Origin: Heloderma charlesbogerti
Taxonomy: Eukaryota; Chordata; Lepidosauria; Squamata; Helodermatidae
Reading direction: 5' to 3'
Assembly: GCA_026122225.1 (NCBI GenBank)
Contig: JANEZZ010003061.1
Span: 5,022,001-5,086,000 of the forward strand
Length of the DNA stretch: 64,000 bases
A program made the translations under genes and the position numbers. Below are positions 31,341-42,648 of the stretch, piece by piece. The stretch's first letter is position 1. Every line of letters begins with the position of its first letter. The notes under the pieces are model-generated. The model saw nothing but the letters and a program-made list of their open reading frames with translations, searched no databases and had not been told where the DNA came from.

Positions 31341-31566
31341 AAGGAATTGCTATTTTGGGTAAAGTTCAGAAAATGTGTAAGTATAAGCCAGAGGTTCATT
31401 ACAAGCCAGAGGTTTATCTACAGTGCAAGCTTATGTTGCTTTTGTACTGCTTTAACTGTCATGGCTTCAGCCCGAAAGGATCGTGGGGATTATAGTATGC
31501 TGAAGGTGCTCAGAGCCCTAGTCTACTTCACAGAACTGATTTCCTGGGAACCTAAATAGCTTAAAC

Positions 31567-31656
31567 TAATTCTGTGCATGACTACTCAGAAGTAAGTCCC
31601 ATAGAATTCAGTGGGGCTTACTCTCTGGTCATGGTGTATAGGGTTGCAGCCTTAAA
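31567..31656. repeat. GCAATCCTAT palindrome family member
   Basis: GACTACTCAGAAGTAAGTCC and GTGGGGCTTACTCTC face each other; ends with GGGTTGCAGCC. Confidence 0.6.
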
Positions 31657-32079
31657 CCACTTCATGTCTGTGGTGTGTACACACGCTCAGTCAATGGACT
31701 AAGCCTTAACTTCCTTGTGTTCTAGCAATAATCCCGAAGATATTTGTACTACGTGGGGTTTTTTTGTACATGAATTAAAATATTGACACAAATAAGACAC
31801 TGATCTGTGCTTCTTAAAACAATTATTAAGAACACAGTCCCATTAATGGAAAGAAACACAATTATACAAACTGCTTACATTAGAATAGATATATATGCAA
31901 GACTGCAGTGTAGATTTAAGCAGAAGATGGTAAGAAAATGCATTAATTCACACATCAAGGAATTAATCTTTGGAACTTACTAGATATTTGGCTGTCTAGT
32001 TTGAAAGATGGACAAGAGAAGAGCAACCTGTTTAGGACTAAAGACTACATTAAAATTCCATGAACCACCCTATTATGTT

Positions 32080-33367
32080 TTATTTATTTATTTATTTATT
32101 AAATTTATTAATCGCCCATCTGACTGGTCACCCAGCCACTCTGGGCGATGTACAACATATAATAAAACAGTTTAAAACAATAAAATTCTACAATAAAAAC
32201 ATTTTCTAAAATACCCTAACGCACCCCAAATGCCTGCCTGAACGACGTTTTTAATGCACGGCGGAAGCTCATTAAAGAGGGGGCATGACAGAGTTCCTTA
32301 GGGAGGGAGTTCCACAGAGTGGGGGCCACCACAGAAAAGGCCCTCTCCCTCGTCCCCACCAGTCTAGCTGTCCTGGCTGATGGGACAGAGAGAAGGCCAT
32401 CCGAGGCTGATCTTGTTAAGCGGCCTGTCTGGTATTGCTGGAGGTGCTCCTTAAGATAGGCTGGGCCGGAACCATGTAGGGTTTTAAAGGTCAAAACCAA
32501 CACCTTGAATTTGGCCCGGAAAACAACTGGTGACCAATACAACTCCTTCAGCACTGGAGTGATGTGATCTTGCCAGCGGCTGCCTTTAATCAGGCGAGCC
32601 GCAGCGTTCTGTACCAGCTGCAGCTTCCGAACCATCTTCAAGGGTAACCCCACGTAGAGCGCATTACAGTAGTCTAAACGAGAGGAGACCAGGGCATGTA
32701 CTACCGATGGGAGCAGATGGTCGGGAAGGAAGGGGCGCAGCCGCCATATCAGATGGAGTTGGTACAGCGCTGCCCGGCTCACAGCTGACACCTGAGCCTC
32801 CATGGACAGCTGGGAGTCCAAAATGACTCCCAGGCTGCAGACCTTGTCTTTCAAGGGTAGCCATACCCCATTCAACACCAGGTCAACATCCCCCAGCCTC
32901 CTCTTGTCTCCCACCAAAAGTACCTTGGTCTTATCAGGGTTCAGCTTCAGCTTATTCCTCCCCATCCAGCCACTCAACGTCTCCAGACATTTGGACAGGG
33001 ATTCTACGGCCAACCTTGGTGAAGATTTGAACGAGAGGTAGAGTTGCGTGTCATCCGCATACTGATGACACCGCACCCCAAACCTCCTGATGATAGCCCC
33101 CAGCGGCTTCACATAGATGTTAAATAGCATCGGGGAGAGGATGGAACCCTGTGGCACCCCACAAGTGAGTGGCCACGGGTCCGAAACCTCCTCTCCCAGT
33201 GCTACCCTCTGGTACTTGCCGGAGAGGAAGGACCGGAACCACTGCAATACAGTGTCTCCAATGCCCAACCCCTCCAGGCGGTCCAGGAGGATACCGTGGT
33301 CAACGGTATCAAAAGCCGCTGAGAGGTCGAGGAGAACAAGGAAGGGGCATTCACCCCTATCCAGAGT
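32080..33367 (-). mobile_element. L2-like LINE, 5'-truncated
   Basis: The 3' end at 32080 is an ATTT tail next to AATCGCCCATCTGACTGG, and the copy breaks off at 33367 within the reverse-transcriptase domain. It closely resembles the L2 at 54827-56741 over its whole length. A T run follows at 33368-33380. Confidence 0.85.
32216..33367 (-). CDS. L2 reverse transcriptase, C-terminal part, frame open
   Basis: The frame enters from the truncation point and runs to a stop at 32216-32218. Motif A (LLDLSAAFDTVDHG), motif B (TCGVPQGSILSPMLFNIYVK), motif C (QYADDTQLYLSF), then SRLDYCNALYVGLP and RAFSVVAPTLWNSLP are all present without a stop. It is coding-like only because the insertion is recent. There is no start codon of its own and no endonuclease domain, so no active protein is expected. 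Confidence 0.8.
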   Translation of the reverse strand, partial: TLDRGECPFLVLLDLSAAFDTVDHGILLDRLEGLGIGDTVLQWFRSFLSGKYQRVALGEEVSDPWPLTCGVPQGSILSPMLFNIYVKPLGAIIRRFGVRCHQYADDTQLYLSFKSSPRLAVESLSKCLETLSGWMGRNKLKLNPDKTKVLLVGDKRRLGDVDLVLNGVWLPLKDKVCSLGVILDSQLSMEAQVSAVSRAALYQLHLIWRLRPFLPDHLLPSVVHALVSSRLDYCNALYVGLPLKMVRKLQLVQNAAARLIKGSRWQDHITPVLKELYWSPVVFRAKFKVLVLTFKTLHGSGPAYLKEHLQQYQTGRLTRSASDGLLSVPSARTARLVGTRERAFSVVAPTLWNSLPKELCHAPSLMSFRRALKTSFRQAFGVR

Positions 33368-33380
33368 TGTTGTTTTTTTT

Positions 33381-34789
33381 TACATTGCACATAGCTATTG
33401 GGTACAAAGGAGGGAATGGAACTGGACATGAACCCGAACTCACATGCTTGTTTGGAAGTATTTCTCCCCTACTGAACCTAAACTCTCACACTAGAATCCT
33501 ATACAGGTCTTCTCAGAGGTAACTCAACTGAGTTACATTTGACTTATTCCCTGGTATGTGTGTACAGGATTGAAGACTCAGCTGTCTTGAACCTGAACTC
33601 AATCCCAATGCAAGTAGCTATAAAAAGTTCTAATTAAGTAGTTAAATAATCAGAAGCTCAGACTGTCTTTTGAGAGTAAGGGCCTCTTTGTTCCTCCATT
33701 CCTCCTAGAGAGACAGTCAACTATGCCCCAGAACCCACTGGTGAACAAGAGAGGACAAGGAAGAGAAACTAGTGGGTTTGGGGGTTGTTAGTGCTGTATT
33801 TACTGTGGCACTAAGTACACTACAAACTGCTTGTCAGATCTGGGCAACACAAAGCTAATTACATGAAACTGTGGGCTAATTTGGGATTTCTAAAAACTTG
33901 TATTTTTTTAGGTTGTTCCCCCCCCCCCATGCTTTGTAGTCATGAAGGCTAGAGGGATTCTTTAAAAAAAATCAAGCACCTGGCTGCTTAAATGCTGAAG
34001 TTTTATAAGCCCAAGAATTACAGAAATGTATGCGAATGTGTATTGGTTGCTTCCAATATAAGACTTGCCATTATAGCACTAAGGCAAAGTTACCTCAAAG
34101 ACTAATATTTCTTCCTATGGAACAAAACTTTAAGCTAAGTGGACAAAAAGGACAGAGGCATATCATGAAATATAGCACCAGCACTTAAACTGGACTTCAT
34201 AGCAAACTGTTGCTTTATTACCTATGGCAAGGCTTAACACTTGGCCTGTACACAACTGCAGCTATTTTGAATTGCCTTCCATTGCCATATTACCGCTGAT
34301 TTTTAAGAAGTCAAGCTGGTAAGAATAGTAGAGATAAAATTTAAGGGAAATGAGTTTGATATCTTCAGTACCCAGAAAGCAAGTGACACACACACACTTA
34401 ATTCACATGATTTAAGTCCTTTTCATGGCAAGGTTGTGATTTTTTTTTTGTCTATTTGTGGAGAACAAGTTCATGACTCATTAATGTAGTTGACAGGCAC
34501 CTAGTTCTAGATCTGGCACCTAGTTCAACCACACAAGAATCCACAGCTGAAGAATCAAAGAAATGGCAAAAATCACCCCAGTATGAAGGCTGGAGAAAAT
34601 ATTCAGTAACCTTTGCACCTACAACCAAGTTCCTTGTTTTTGCCCAGCACAGTAGCTGTAATTAATGAACTTCTCAGTATGATATACCACATGCTATCAT
34701 AGGCAGGGATGATGTGAGTCCTGTTCTAAAACAGGCACACTACAAGCATGTTTGTGAAGATGAAGACACTCCATATTTAGATGTTCAAA
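33381..34789. other. intergenic, no feature seen
   Basis: A C run at about 33918-33928 and a T run at about 34440-34448. No gene or named repeat supported. Confidence 0.4.
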
Positions 34790-34990
34790 GCATTTCCCAT
34801 ATGTTGTCTTGCTGTTATCCTTACAACCCTGTAATGCAAGGCAGGATATAAGCCCAATTGCAGATGGAGGATTATGGCTAGGACTAAGTGGCTTGCCTTA
34901 GGCCACCTAGTGAGTTCATGGCAGAGGTATGTTTCAAACAAGGGACCAAGTCAGTGAAAGCACTATACTATCATAACTACACCATGGGAA
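34790..34990 (-). repeat. MIR-like old SINE
   Basis: TTATCCTTACAACCCTGTAA, GGCTTGCCTTAGGCCACC and CTATACTATCATAACTACAC follow the order of a reversed MIR-type SINE. The divergence suggests age. Confidence 0.55.
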
Positions 34991-35181
34991 AATTAGAAGA
35001 GTGTCCAGTTTAGCTAGAACTGTATCCTCCCTTTCCCTTCGGCACCACCACATTGCACAGAAAATAGCTTTACAACTAAACATGTAGCCAAATGGTGAGC
35101 CCTTCCCCTAAATGGAAAACAGGATTCAAGCTAACCAATTGTGACACAGCACCAGGGGATATAGTCCTAGCCAGTAAACAG

Positions 35182-36013
35182 TAGGGATGGCGGAGAATTC
35201 TGCCACGGATTTCAGTGAGGCCGAATGCACTGGCATTCAGCCCCCCGAAATCCGTGGCAGAACGGCCCGCCCCCCCCGCGGATTCCCCCCGGGACAAAGC
35301 TTACCTGGGATGGATGTTCCGGACAGCGGCAACTCCAGCGGCTGGTCTTTTGACTAGCTGCCATGGCCGCCATTTGCATCTCCTGTTTGCCGTGATAGGC
35401 TACATAAGTATTTACGTAGCCTATCACGGCAACGCAAGCAAAAAAAAAAGGCGTACGGAAATGGCGGCGGCTACGGCAGCCGCCATTTGCGTTCCTTATT
35501 TTTCGCCATTTTAGCCTACGTTAAGTACGTAAGCTATTACGGTGCAAAAAAAGGGGAACGCAAATAGTGCCCACTATGCTATTTGCGTTCCCCCTTTTTT
35601 TTTTGCCTTAATAGCCTACATAAATATTTATGTAAGATAAAAAGGCGAAAAATAGGGAACGCAAATGGCAGCTGCCATAGCCGCCGCCATTTGCATACAC
35701 TGTTTTTGTTTTTGTTTTTGCCCAGCCATGATAGGCTACATAAATATTTACGTAGCCTATCACAGCAGCCTGGCTGGACGCAAATGGCAGCTGCTACGGC
35801 AGCCGCCATTTGTGTCCGCAGCAGCTCATCTGTGGCCGGAACTCCGGCTGCAGACAGCCCTGGCTGCCTGCTCCGCGGACCCGGCCGGGCAGGATTCTGG
35901 GGGGGAGGACCAGATCGCCTCCCCCACCCTCGAGGATTCCGGGGGGAGGGACGGAGCGCTTCCCCCCCACACCACGAAAAATTCTGCGAAAAGGTGAGTT
36001 TCGTACATCCCTA
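35182..36013. mobile_element. palindrome-rich hAT-like element, copy 3
   Basis: Ends TAGGGATG and CATCCCTA. Flanks GTAAACAG (35174-35181) and GCAAACAC (36014-36021) agree at six of eight. Subterminal hairpin: GCCACGGATTTC against GAAATCCGTGGC. Then successive palindromes: around 35392-35430 (GATAGGCTACATAAG type), 35455-35495 (AAATGGCGGCGGC type), 35510-35545, 35555-35600 (AACGCAAATAGTGCCC, centre of the larger symmetry), 35608-35640, 35658-35697, 35728-35765 and 35778-35818. GC-rich ends follow. No transposase. Confidence 0.82.
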
Positions 36014-36289
36014 GCAAACACAGCTCCCATATTAAGACACACAGCATGAGGCTACATCACTGGTTCCTAGAACCAGAAATCAGCAATGAGGAGGAACTCT
36101 GGAGAAAGGGCATTCTATAAAGGAGCACTTTGTACAAATAAATGCCGCAAAGTTAAGGCTAACAATCAGCCAGACCAACAATAATGGGAGAGACTCACAA
36201 AATAAAAGGCACCCTGTGTGGCATAATTTAATGAGACCACTGGATCCCAGTGCCAGGTACTCCAACTGGCTATACGACTACATTGTGTG

Positions 36290-36450
36290 ATTGTTATATG
36301 CATATTCTGCCTTGCCTACAAGGAGCCAAAGATAATAAATATGGTTCTCCCCTCTTTCAATTATTCTAACAACCATAAGAGGTAGGGTTAGGCTGAATGA
36401 CTGGCCTAAGGTCACACGCTGAACTTCATCGCTGCATTTCTCCACTCCTA
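36290..36450 (-). repeat. MIR-like SINE fragment
   Basis: ATATGCATATTCTGCCTTGC, then CTAACAACCATAAGAGGTAG and GGCCTAAGGTCACACGCTGA. The same plan as 6226-6462 but diverged and lacking the tRNA head. Confidence 0.55.
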
Positions 36451-37412
36451 GTCCATAGATGTCAAGGATGCCTGGGAAGACAGGGATGGATAAATGGGTG
36501 TGTCACAAGCAAGGTATCATAGGTACTATAAAGGTCCAGCAGCAAGCACACCGATTGCTACTGTACATATGTGGCCTGGGAGGGGTTACTCTCTGGGGCA
36601 GTTAACCATTAAGCTCCCAGCCACCCGTGCCATTTTGCTCTCATAATAGTAATTTGCCTGAACAATACCACTAAAAGGGCTTCCTGACTCGCATAAGATA
36701 TAACCATCATAGCTTCCACTGAAGGGCTTGATCCCACATTTGCGGCTTCCCCTTCTAGGCAGTCCATATCTACTCAGTGAGCAACAGGACAAAGGTAGAG
36801 TGAGGGTGTTCTGACCTGCTCTTATAGTGGCTCCAGCTCCTCCTGTTACGGTCCTGAACTATTCATTGCCAAATAATGTTCTCTGCTCTGCAAATGCCTA
36901 CTAGCCACAATGTAATCCTGTTTGTGCCAGGCACTGAGTTAAAGGTAAGGGAGGATTTGAACCCTTCTACAAGGAACCAGGCTGGGACTGCTGTCTATTG
37001 GTTCAACAATCTAGCCTCTAAAGTGGTACTGGGGTCTATGTCTGGCATCCTGCTTGCCCATTGTGTGGAGGAAAAGGCAGGGAAAGGTTATAAGATAGCA
37101 CCTCAATGCTCCTGTCATCACTGCATGTTGATCAGTGCATTCTGTGTAGAAGCAATGAGGGGTGTCATCTGTGAGCAACAATATGATGGGTGGGTTGCAT
37201 TTTAGTTGCCAGGTGCTGAAGGAGCAGAGGGTCCTAGTTAGTTACACCAGTGTAAATTCTGACTGTGAACAGAGTAAATAGCATTAGTGTCCAGGTGTGG
37301 CATCACAACATGGATGGGAACTGGCCTAGTAACAGTAGCAGGTGCTATTTGACATGAGGAACTTCAGAAATATCACTAAATATTTTGAGAAGTCACAGCA
37401 TTTATATAAAAT
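36451..37412. other. intergenic between convergent genes
   Basis: No exon or repeat recognised. This is the stretch just past the POMP 3' end. Confidence 0.45.
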
Positions 37413-37418
37413 TTTATT
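37413..37418 (-). other. candidate POMP polyadenylation signal AATAAA
   Basis: TTTATT on the plus strand (AATAAA on the minus strand), about 440 bases after the POMP stop. Choice among several AT-rich sites is a guess. Confidence 0.45.
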
Positions 37419-37860
37419 CATTGTTTAAAATATGTCATGTCACGTCATCAAGAACAAAGAAAGATTAAACAGCAAATACCTCGGTTATAAATTGCAAAAG
37501 GTTCTTTTACAAGAACATCCAACCTCATATCTTAAAACCACTTTTAAAATTTCCTTCTCCTAAAGACGTTTTAATGTGTAGATTTGTACAACTACAGACA
37601 TGAAATAACTATGGCCCTGAATATAGAGATGTATTTCCTGATTTTTTAAAAAATACCCAGTTACAGGACATGTATATTGACAGTAAACACAGAACAAAAG
37701 TCATATACTTAAAGTATTTAATGTGCCTTTTTCATCAAGGTAGGTGAGAGACTGTATCAAAACAAGCATTGTACAACTGCCATTTAATATGGTTTACTTG
37801 AATCTGCAGGGACACAGACAAGAAACATTTTTATGAACAGAAGGTTGGAGTATGTGTGCA
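37419..37860 (-). other. probable POMP 3' UTR
   Basis: Lies between the POMP stop codon and the candidate AATAAA. No coding or repeat signature. Confidence 0.5.
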
Positions 37861-37928
37861 TTATAATAAACCAAGTTTGTGTTCAACCAACAGATGAGGA
37901 TCTCCCATTATTTCACTTTGTGCTGGGT
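37861..37928 (-). CDS. POMP: POMP, last coding exon with stop
   Basis: After the acceptor CCTCTTTTTCAG (minus strand) the exon completes a split Asp codon and encodes PAQSEIMGDPHLLVEHKLGL, a final Leu, and TAA at 37863-37861. Human POMP ends in SEVMGEPHLMVEYKLGLL, so the C-terminus is conserved residue by residue. This tail is part of the segment that contacts the proteasome beta ring. Confidence 0.95.
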
Positions 37929-38502
37929 CTGAAAAAGAGGTAACATTTTACTAATTCAACGTGCAGGTATCATAATGCAGAATAAACGTAAATAAATAAA
38001 CTAGAAGGCTTGTTATTTGCGGCACTCCACCACCATCCAATCACCCACCGACTGAACAAGCAACCAGCACAGATATTATCTGTTTGGGTAGAAGGGGTGC
38101 CTGGACAGATGCTAGTGACTGCTTCCCACACAACAGGCAGTACATTTCAACAGTTCCAATCTATTCAGCAGTGAGTATCCCAAGCAAAAGCACTGGATAT
38201 GCACTCCTGGGTGCTAGATACAGGTCCTAGGCACTTGAATGGACTCACTCACTTCCAGCATCCCATTTCCCCGTTGAAGCCAACTAAATGCCTATGGGAC
38301 GCCCACAAGCAGGACAGGCGAGCAATAGCCCTCTTCCATTTTTGTTCCCAGCAGCATTCATATACAACACACAAGACTGCACCATGGGAAATTGGCTTCC
38401 ATATCCCTGCAGTTACATGTGAACTTAGTTCGTGTTTAGTCATTTCTCTCTCTTCCTTGCAGCTTAAGCCATATGACTTCTCCCCTTTTTGATGGTCCTT
38501 AC
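37929..38502 (-). other. POMP intron 5
   Basis: Bounded by donor GGTAAGG at 38503-38497 and acceptor CAG at 37931-37929. No other feature seen. Confidence 0.7.
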
Positions 38503-38596
38503 CGTTCAGAATGTCCTCAAAACCAACACAGTCATAGTTGCCTTTCAAGATATCCAGTGACAGATTAGAGCTATGAAGGAAAGGAAGACGCTGGAC
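38503..38596 (-). CDS. POMP: POMP, coding exon 5
   Basis: Encodes VQRLPFLHSSNLSLDILKGN and then YDCVGFEDILN, plus the first base of the next codon. In human POMP this is VQRLPFLSSSNLSLDVLRGN followed by ...GFEDILN. Flanks are ACTTTGTAG before and GTAAGG after. Phase continuity with the neighbouring exons is exact. Confidence 0.96.
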
Positions 38597-38983
38597 CTAC
38601 AAAGTAGCACAAAAGGTCAGGAAGTTTGTCATTTTACAAATAAGCTGCCCATGTTCATTTGATACTCAGATACACTGAAGGGATAAGCAAATGCTTACAT
38701 TTCATAGAGATACAGGAATACTATAGCCTGTACTTATTTATCAAATTCTACATAGTGGCTCACAGTATATCCAAAGCAGGTACACAATGTAGCATGCAAT
38801 GTGTTCAAAGTTTTTCTTTATACATAGTAATCACTCCCTTCACCTTATAAAACTGGGAGCATTGCAAAAAATCTTACCTCTCCCACCAAGAAAAGAGATG
38901 GAGATCAAAAACAATGAAAAAAATTATGTTGCTCAAGCTACTAACTATAGCTGCAACTTGACGTTGACCAGTTACTAGATTGT

Positions 38984-39076
38984 CAGCACAATCCTATACA
39001 TGTCTATTCAGAAATAAGCCCCGCTAACATCAATGGGGCTTACTCCTAGGTAAGTGGGCATAGGATTGCAGCCTTT
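38984..39076. repeat. GCAATCCTAT palindrome family, good copy
   Basis: CACAATCCTATACATGTCTA and, facing it, GTGGGCATAGGATTGCAGCC; the middle is GGGGCTTACTCC-type. It lies in POMP intron 4. About a dozen such 80-95 bp palindromes are scattered over the window. Confidence 0.75.
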
Positions 39077-39178
39077 ATATACTTTGTTAAACTAAAAAGG
39101 TGCACCCAGTTAATTATACAACACATTTTAAAATAGAATTATTGATGTTATCTTAATGTTAATTATATTTAATATAAG

Positions 39179-39241
39179 TTGGGAGTTGGACTCAATGGCC
39201 TTGTAGGCCCCTTCCAACTCTACTATTCTATGATTCTATAA
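39179..39241 (+). mobile_element. CR1 3' terminus
   Basis: GGGAGTTGGACTCAATGGCC, CCCCTTCCAACTCTACTATT and CTATGATTCTATA match the CR1 end at 13748-13806. A severe 5' truncation, in POMP intron 4. Confidence 0.85.
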
Positions 39242-39412
39242 GCACTTATAAGCACTTCAAATGGCAGGTACCACCTTAGAAGAGTTATTTTCCCTCCAAG
39301 ATGGTGACTGCTACAACACATATATGCATCACCTAAAAACAGTGTATGTTTTTTTCCAAACTATTTAATAAGCAAATGTATGTACAGTTAATCTAATAAA
39401 CTGATACAATGA

Positions 39413-39513
39413 ACTAGGATGCAATTCTATGCACACTTACTTGAGAGTAAGCCTCACTGAACACAGTAGGACTTACTTCCAAGTAAACATATACAGGATT
39501 GTGCTGTAAAATT
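39413..39513. repeat. GCAATCCTAT palindrome family member
   Basis: ATGCAATTCTATGCACACTT faces AACATATACAGGATTGTGCT, with CAGTAGGACTTACTTCC inside. Confidence 0.65.
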
Positions 39514-39771
39514 CCATTAACCAGGAAATAGCCCTACTACTAACATGATCATGAAGGAAATGACAGATTTTCTTCTTAATCTCCCCTCCCCTAGGTACAA
39601 AATGTTAAACTCCTATGCTTACACAGTTGAAATGATAGTTAACATTACAGTAATTTTAAGTCTCAAACATTAAAAGCTAGCTTTAACACATTAATTTATT
39701 TCATCAGGTGCTTTAAAAAAATAGGCTGAGCTGAGAGAAAATTTATGTTGTTCAACCAAAAAAGCATTTAC

Positions 39772-39873
39772 CTGTTTCACTGCTTTGAATTCCATTTGCA
39801 ACTTCAGTGGTGCATGCAGCCCTTGAATATTTCTCAAAGTAGAAAAATTCATTTTATCTTGACTTAACGGAAA
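39772..39873 (-). CDS. POMP: POMP, coding exon 4
   Basis: The 102-nt exon is in phase 0 at both ends and encodes FPLSQDKMNFSTLRNIQGLH followed by APLKLQMEFKAVKQ. Human POMP reads FQLNQDKMNFSTLRNIQGLF and APLKLQMEFKAVQQ. This is the most conserved stretch of the protein, and the core that binds beta subunits. Acceptor TTTTGGTAG, donor CAG followed by GTAAAT. Confidence 0.97.
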
Positions 39874-40861
39874 CTACCAAAAGAAATGTTAAGAATATTA
39901 TTTTTGACTACTACCTGGGCAATGTGATTGCCCTTGTGAAAACTGTGTATAATGCCACACATAAACAGATTTTACTAGCTTACTATAGATACTGCTAGTT
40001 TATTTCTTCATTTAAGGAAGAATAAGATAATATCTTCTCCCAACTGGAATGTGTAAGCACCCATTTCAATCCATAACATGTGGCTTTGCTGTTTTGGGCA
40101 CGCTAACTACACAAGACTCCACCTAGTGGTGAAAGCAAAACAGAGCCAAACAACCCAAATCCTGCTCAACCCCATTCACAGCTCTACTGTATTCCTTCCA
40201 GCACCAAACAAATACATATATTGGGCAAGTTTCACTTTCCTATGCACGAATGTCTAACTAGATAGGAAATAAGCAGCAAAAGCCCACTTCACTATTACCA
40301 GTACCCAATGTGGGAGCAGTTTCCCCATGGCTTCCTCCTACAGAATGGTGAACATTCAAATCCAGGAACCATGCGGGCAGAACTAATTCCATGGCTTTGT
40401 TCCACCCAATTATTTCCTGCTGGGAGGGAAGGTGAAAAAGCCCTTTCTGCCCAGCTGCAACCCACACCTAATTTCTTCACAGACCTGACTAGCTGGGCAT
40501 TGGGTGGGGGGAGGAAGAGATTTTGCCATATTCCCAAGGAAGCTTGGGCCATCCATCTCATTATCAAACCACATTCCAATAATGAAGCAATTTAAACTGA
40601 ATAGATTTTGTTATATGATCAAATATATCCCTCTGTCACCAGAACAGGTCCTCTAGCCACTACATCTCAAAAAACATATGTAAAACTTCTATTAAAGGCT
40701 GTACTGTAGGTATGCTAGAAATACATTAATATATAAGAACAACAAAAATAGAAAACAAGGCAAGCCTTACAATGATACTGGAAAATATGGTGAACTTTAA
40801 TAAAATAGTAAATTGTCCAGTGTATTTCACTAGAAACCTTCCTCAGGGGCAAAAGATGGTC
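39874..40861 (-). other. POMP intron 3, unique part
   Basis: No exon or clear repeat. Intron 3 spans 39874-43648 and is enlarged by the L2 at 40862-42228. Confidence 0.6.
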
Positions 40862-42228
40862 ACCCTGCCATCTTGGTCTTCGTCACCCTGGTTGATGACT
40901 TACGCCGGGGAATGGATGGGTGGAGTGCAACCCTGTTGGTTCTTCTGGACTTCTCAGCGGCTTTTGATACCATCGAATCCTTCTGGATTGTTTATCTGGA
41001 TTGGGCTTAGGAGGCAGTTTTAAAGTGATTCTAGTCCTTTCTGGAGGAGCGGTCTCAGAAGGTGGTTCTGGGGGACTTCGGTTCCACCCCACGGTCATTA
41101 GCTGTGGGGTGCTGCAAGGTTCTATCTTGTCCCCCATGCTTTTTAATATCTACATGAAACCACCGGGGGAAGTCATCAGGAGGTTTGGGCTAATATGTCA
41201 TCAGTACACAGATGATCCTCAGCTCTACCTCTTGTTTCCATCTGCACATCCCAGGGAGGCTGTGGAACTCTTGAACCAGTGTCCGGAGGCTGTTTTGGGA
41301 TGGATGAGGGTGAACGAGCTGAAACTTAATCCAGACAAGATGGAAGTACTGTGGGTTGGGAAACCAACTACTTCGGATGGAAGTTTACACCTGGTCTTAG
41401 ATGGGGTTGCACTCCCCCTGAAAGGCCAAGTGTGCAGTCTGGGGTTCTCTTGGACTCTGAGCTAACTGGGAAAGCTCAGGTAGCTGCGGTGTCCAGGAGT
41501 GGTTTTTACCAGCTTAGGCTGGTACGCCAACTGCGGCCCTATCTGGAGAGGACGGACCTTGCCTCAGTTATCCACGTACTAGTGATGTCCAGGCTGGACT
41601 ACTGTAATGAGCTATACATGGGGCTGCCTTTGAAAATGATTCAGAAACTCCAGCTTGTGCAGAATGTGGCTGCCTGAGTATTGGTGGGGACGAGGCAATG
41701 TGGTCACGTAACGCCTATACTGCGCAAGCTGCCCTGGTTACCAGTGCATTTCCAAGCCTAATTCAAAGTGCTGGTTTTGACCTTTAAAGCCCTAAATGGT
41801 TTGGGACCAAGTTACTTGAAGGACCTCCTTCACCCATATCAGCCTACCCACACTTTAAGATCAGAAAGAGAGGCCCTTCTCATTTGCCCACCCATGAGAG
41901 CAGTCAGGTGGCTGATCGCATGTGAGAGGGCCTTCTCTGCAAGTGGCCCCACACCTTTGGAGCAAGCTGCCATCGGAGGTCTGCCATGCTCTGTCATTGC
42001 AGACTTTTAAGAAGGCCTTGAAAACATATTTTAACTTGGCCTTCTCTTGATATGACTGCTATTGTTGATGTTACTGCTGTTAACATTATTGCTGGTTTTA
42101 TTGTTGTTTTTATGTTTTATCACTTTTCATATTTTACCTTTTTTTTGTATTTTATTGCTGTAAGCTGCCTTGGGAGGGCTTCTGTCCTGAAAGGTGGCTA
42201 AGAAATATTTTAAATAAATAAATAAAAT
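40862..42228 (+). mobile_element. L2-like LINE, degenerate
   Basis: Recognisable pieces in shifting frames: LVLLDFSAAFDT (motif A), GVLQGSILSPMLFNIYMKP (motif B), CHQYTDDPQLYLL (motif C, with Thr replacing Ala of YADD), SRLDYCNELYMGLPLKM, and a 3' end with GCTGCCTTGGGAGGGCTTC and AAATAAATAAATAAA. Several frameshifts and stops; an inactive older copy lying antisense to POMP within intron 3. Confidence 0.85.
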
Positions 42229-42537
42229 TTGTGGAGTCTTTGTAGTAAGGCACTACCTAGAGATATATTTTAATGTCATGTGCATTATGCCTAAGAAAGT
42301 TAGAAGAGTTTAAAAAGTATAAAAATACAGCCATCTGCTTTAGCATTGTGTAAATCGAAGTTTAAATTAGAACTAATATTTTGAATACAAACCTAAGAGT
42401 ATGCTGGCACAACTTCTATTCTGGAATAATCATGCTGGATACACACAGAGCCCACCAATGTACCAATCGACATTTACAAGTAAGCTTCTGACTCTCATCT
42501 AACATGCACTGCTTCTCATTTCTTTAACTATTTAGGG

Positions 42538-42648
42538 CACCTTCCTATGCATGTTTAGACAGAAAAGAGTCCCCAAACTCCCAGCATGCCCCAGCCAGCT
42601 ACAGGACTTTTTAAAAGTCTAAACATGCATGGGACTGTAGCGGTAACT
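42538..42648. repeat. MITE-like palindrome (CATGTTTAGAC type)
   Basis: TTCCTATGCATGTTTAGACA faces GTCTAAACATGCATGGGACT, with CTCCCAGCATGCCCCAGCC between. Related sequence at 50625-50700. Confidence 0.7.
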
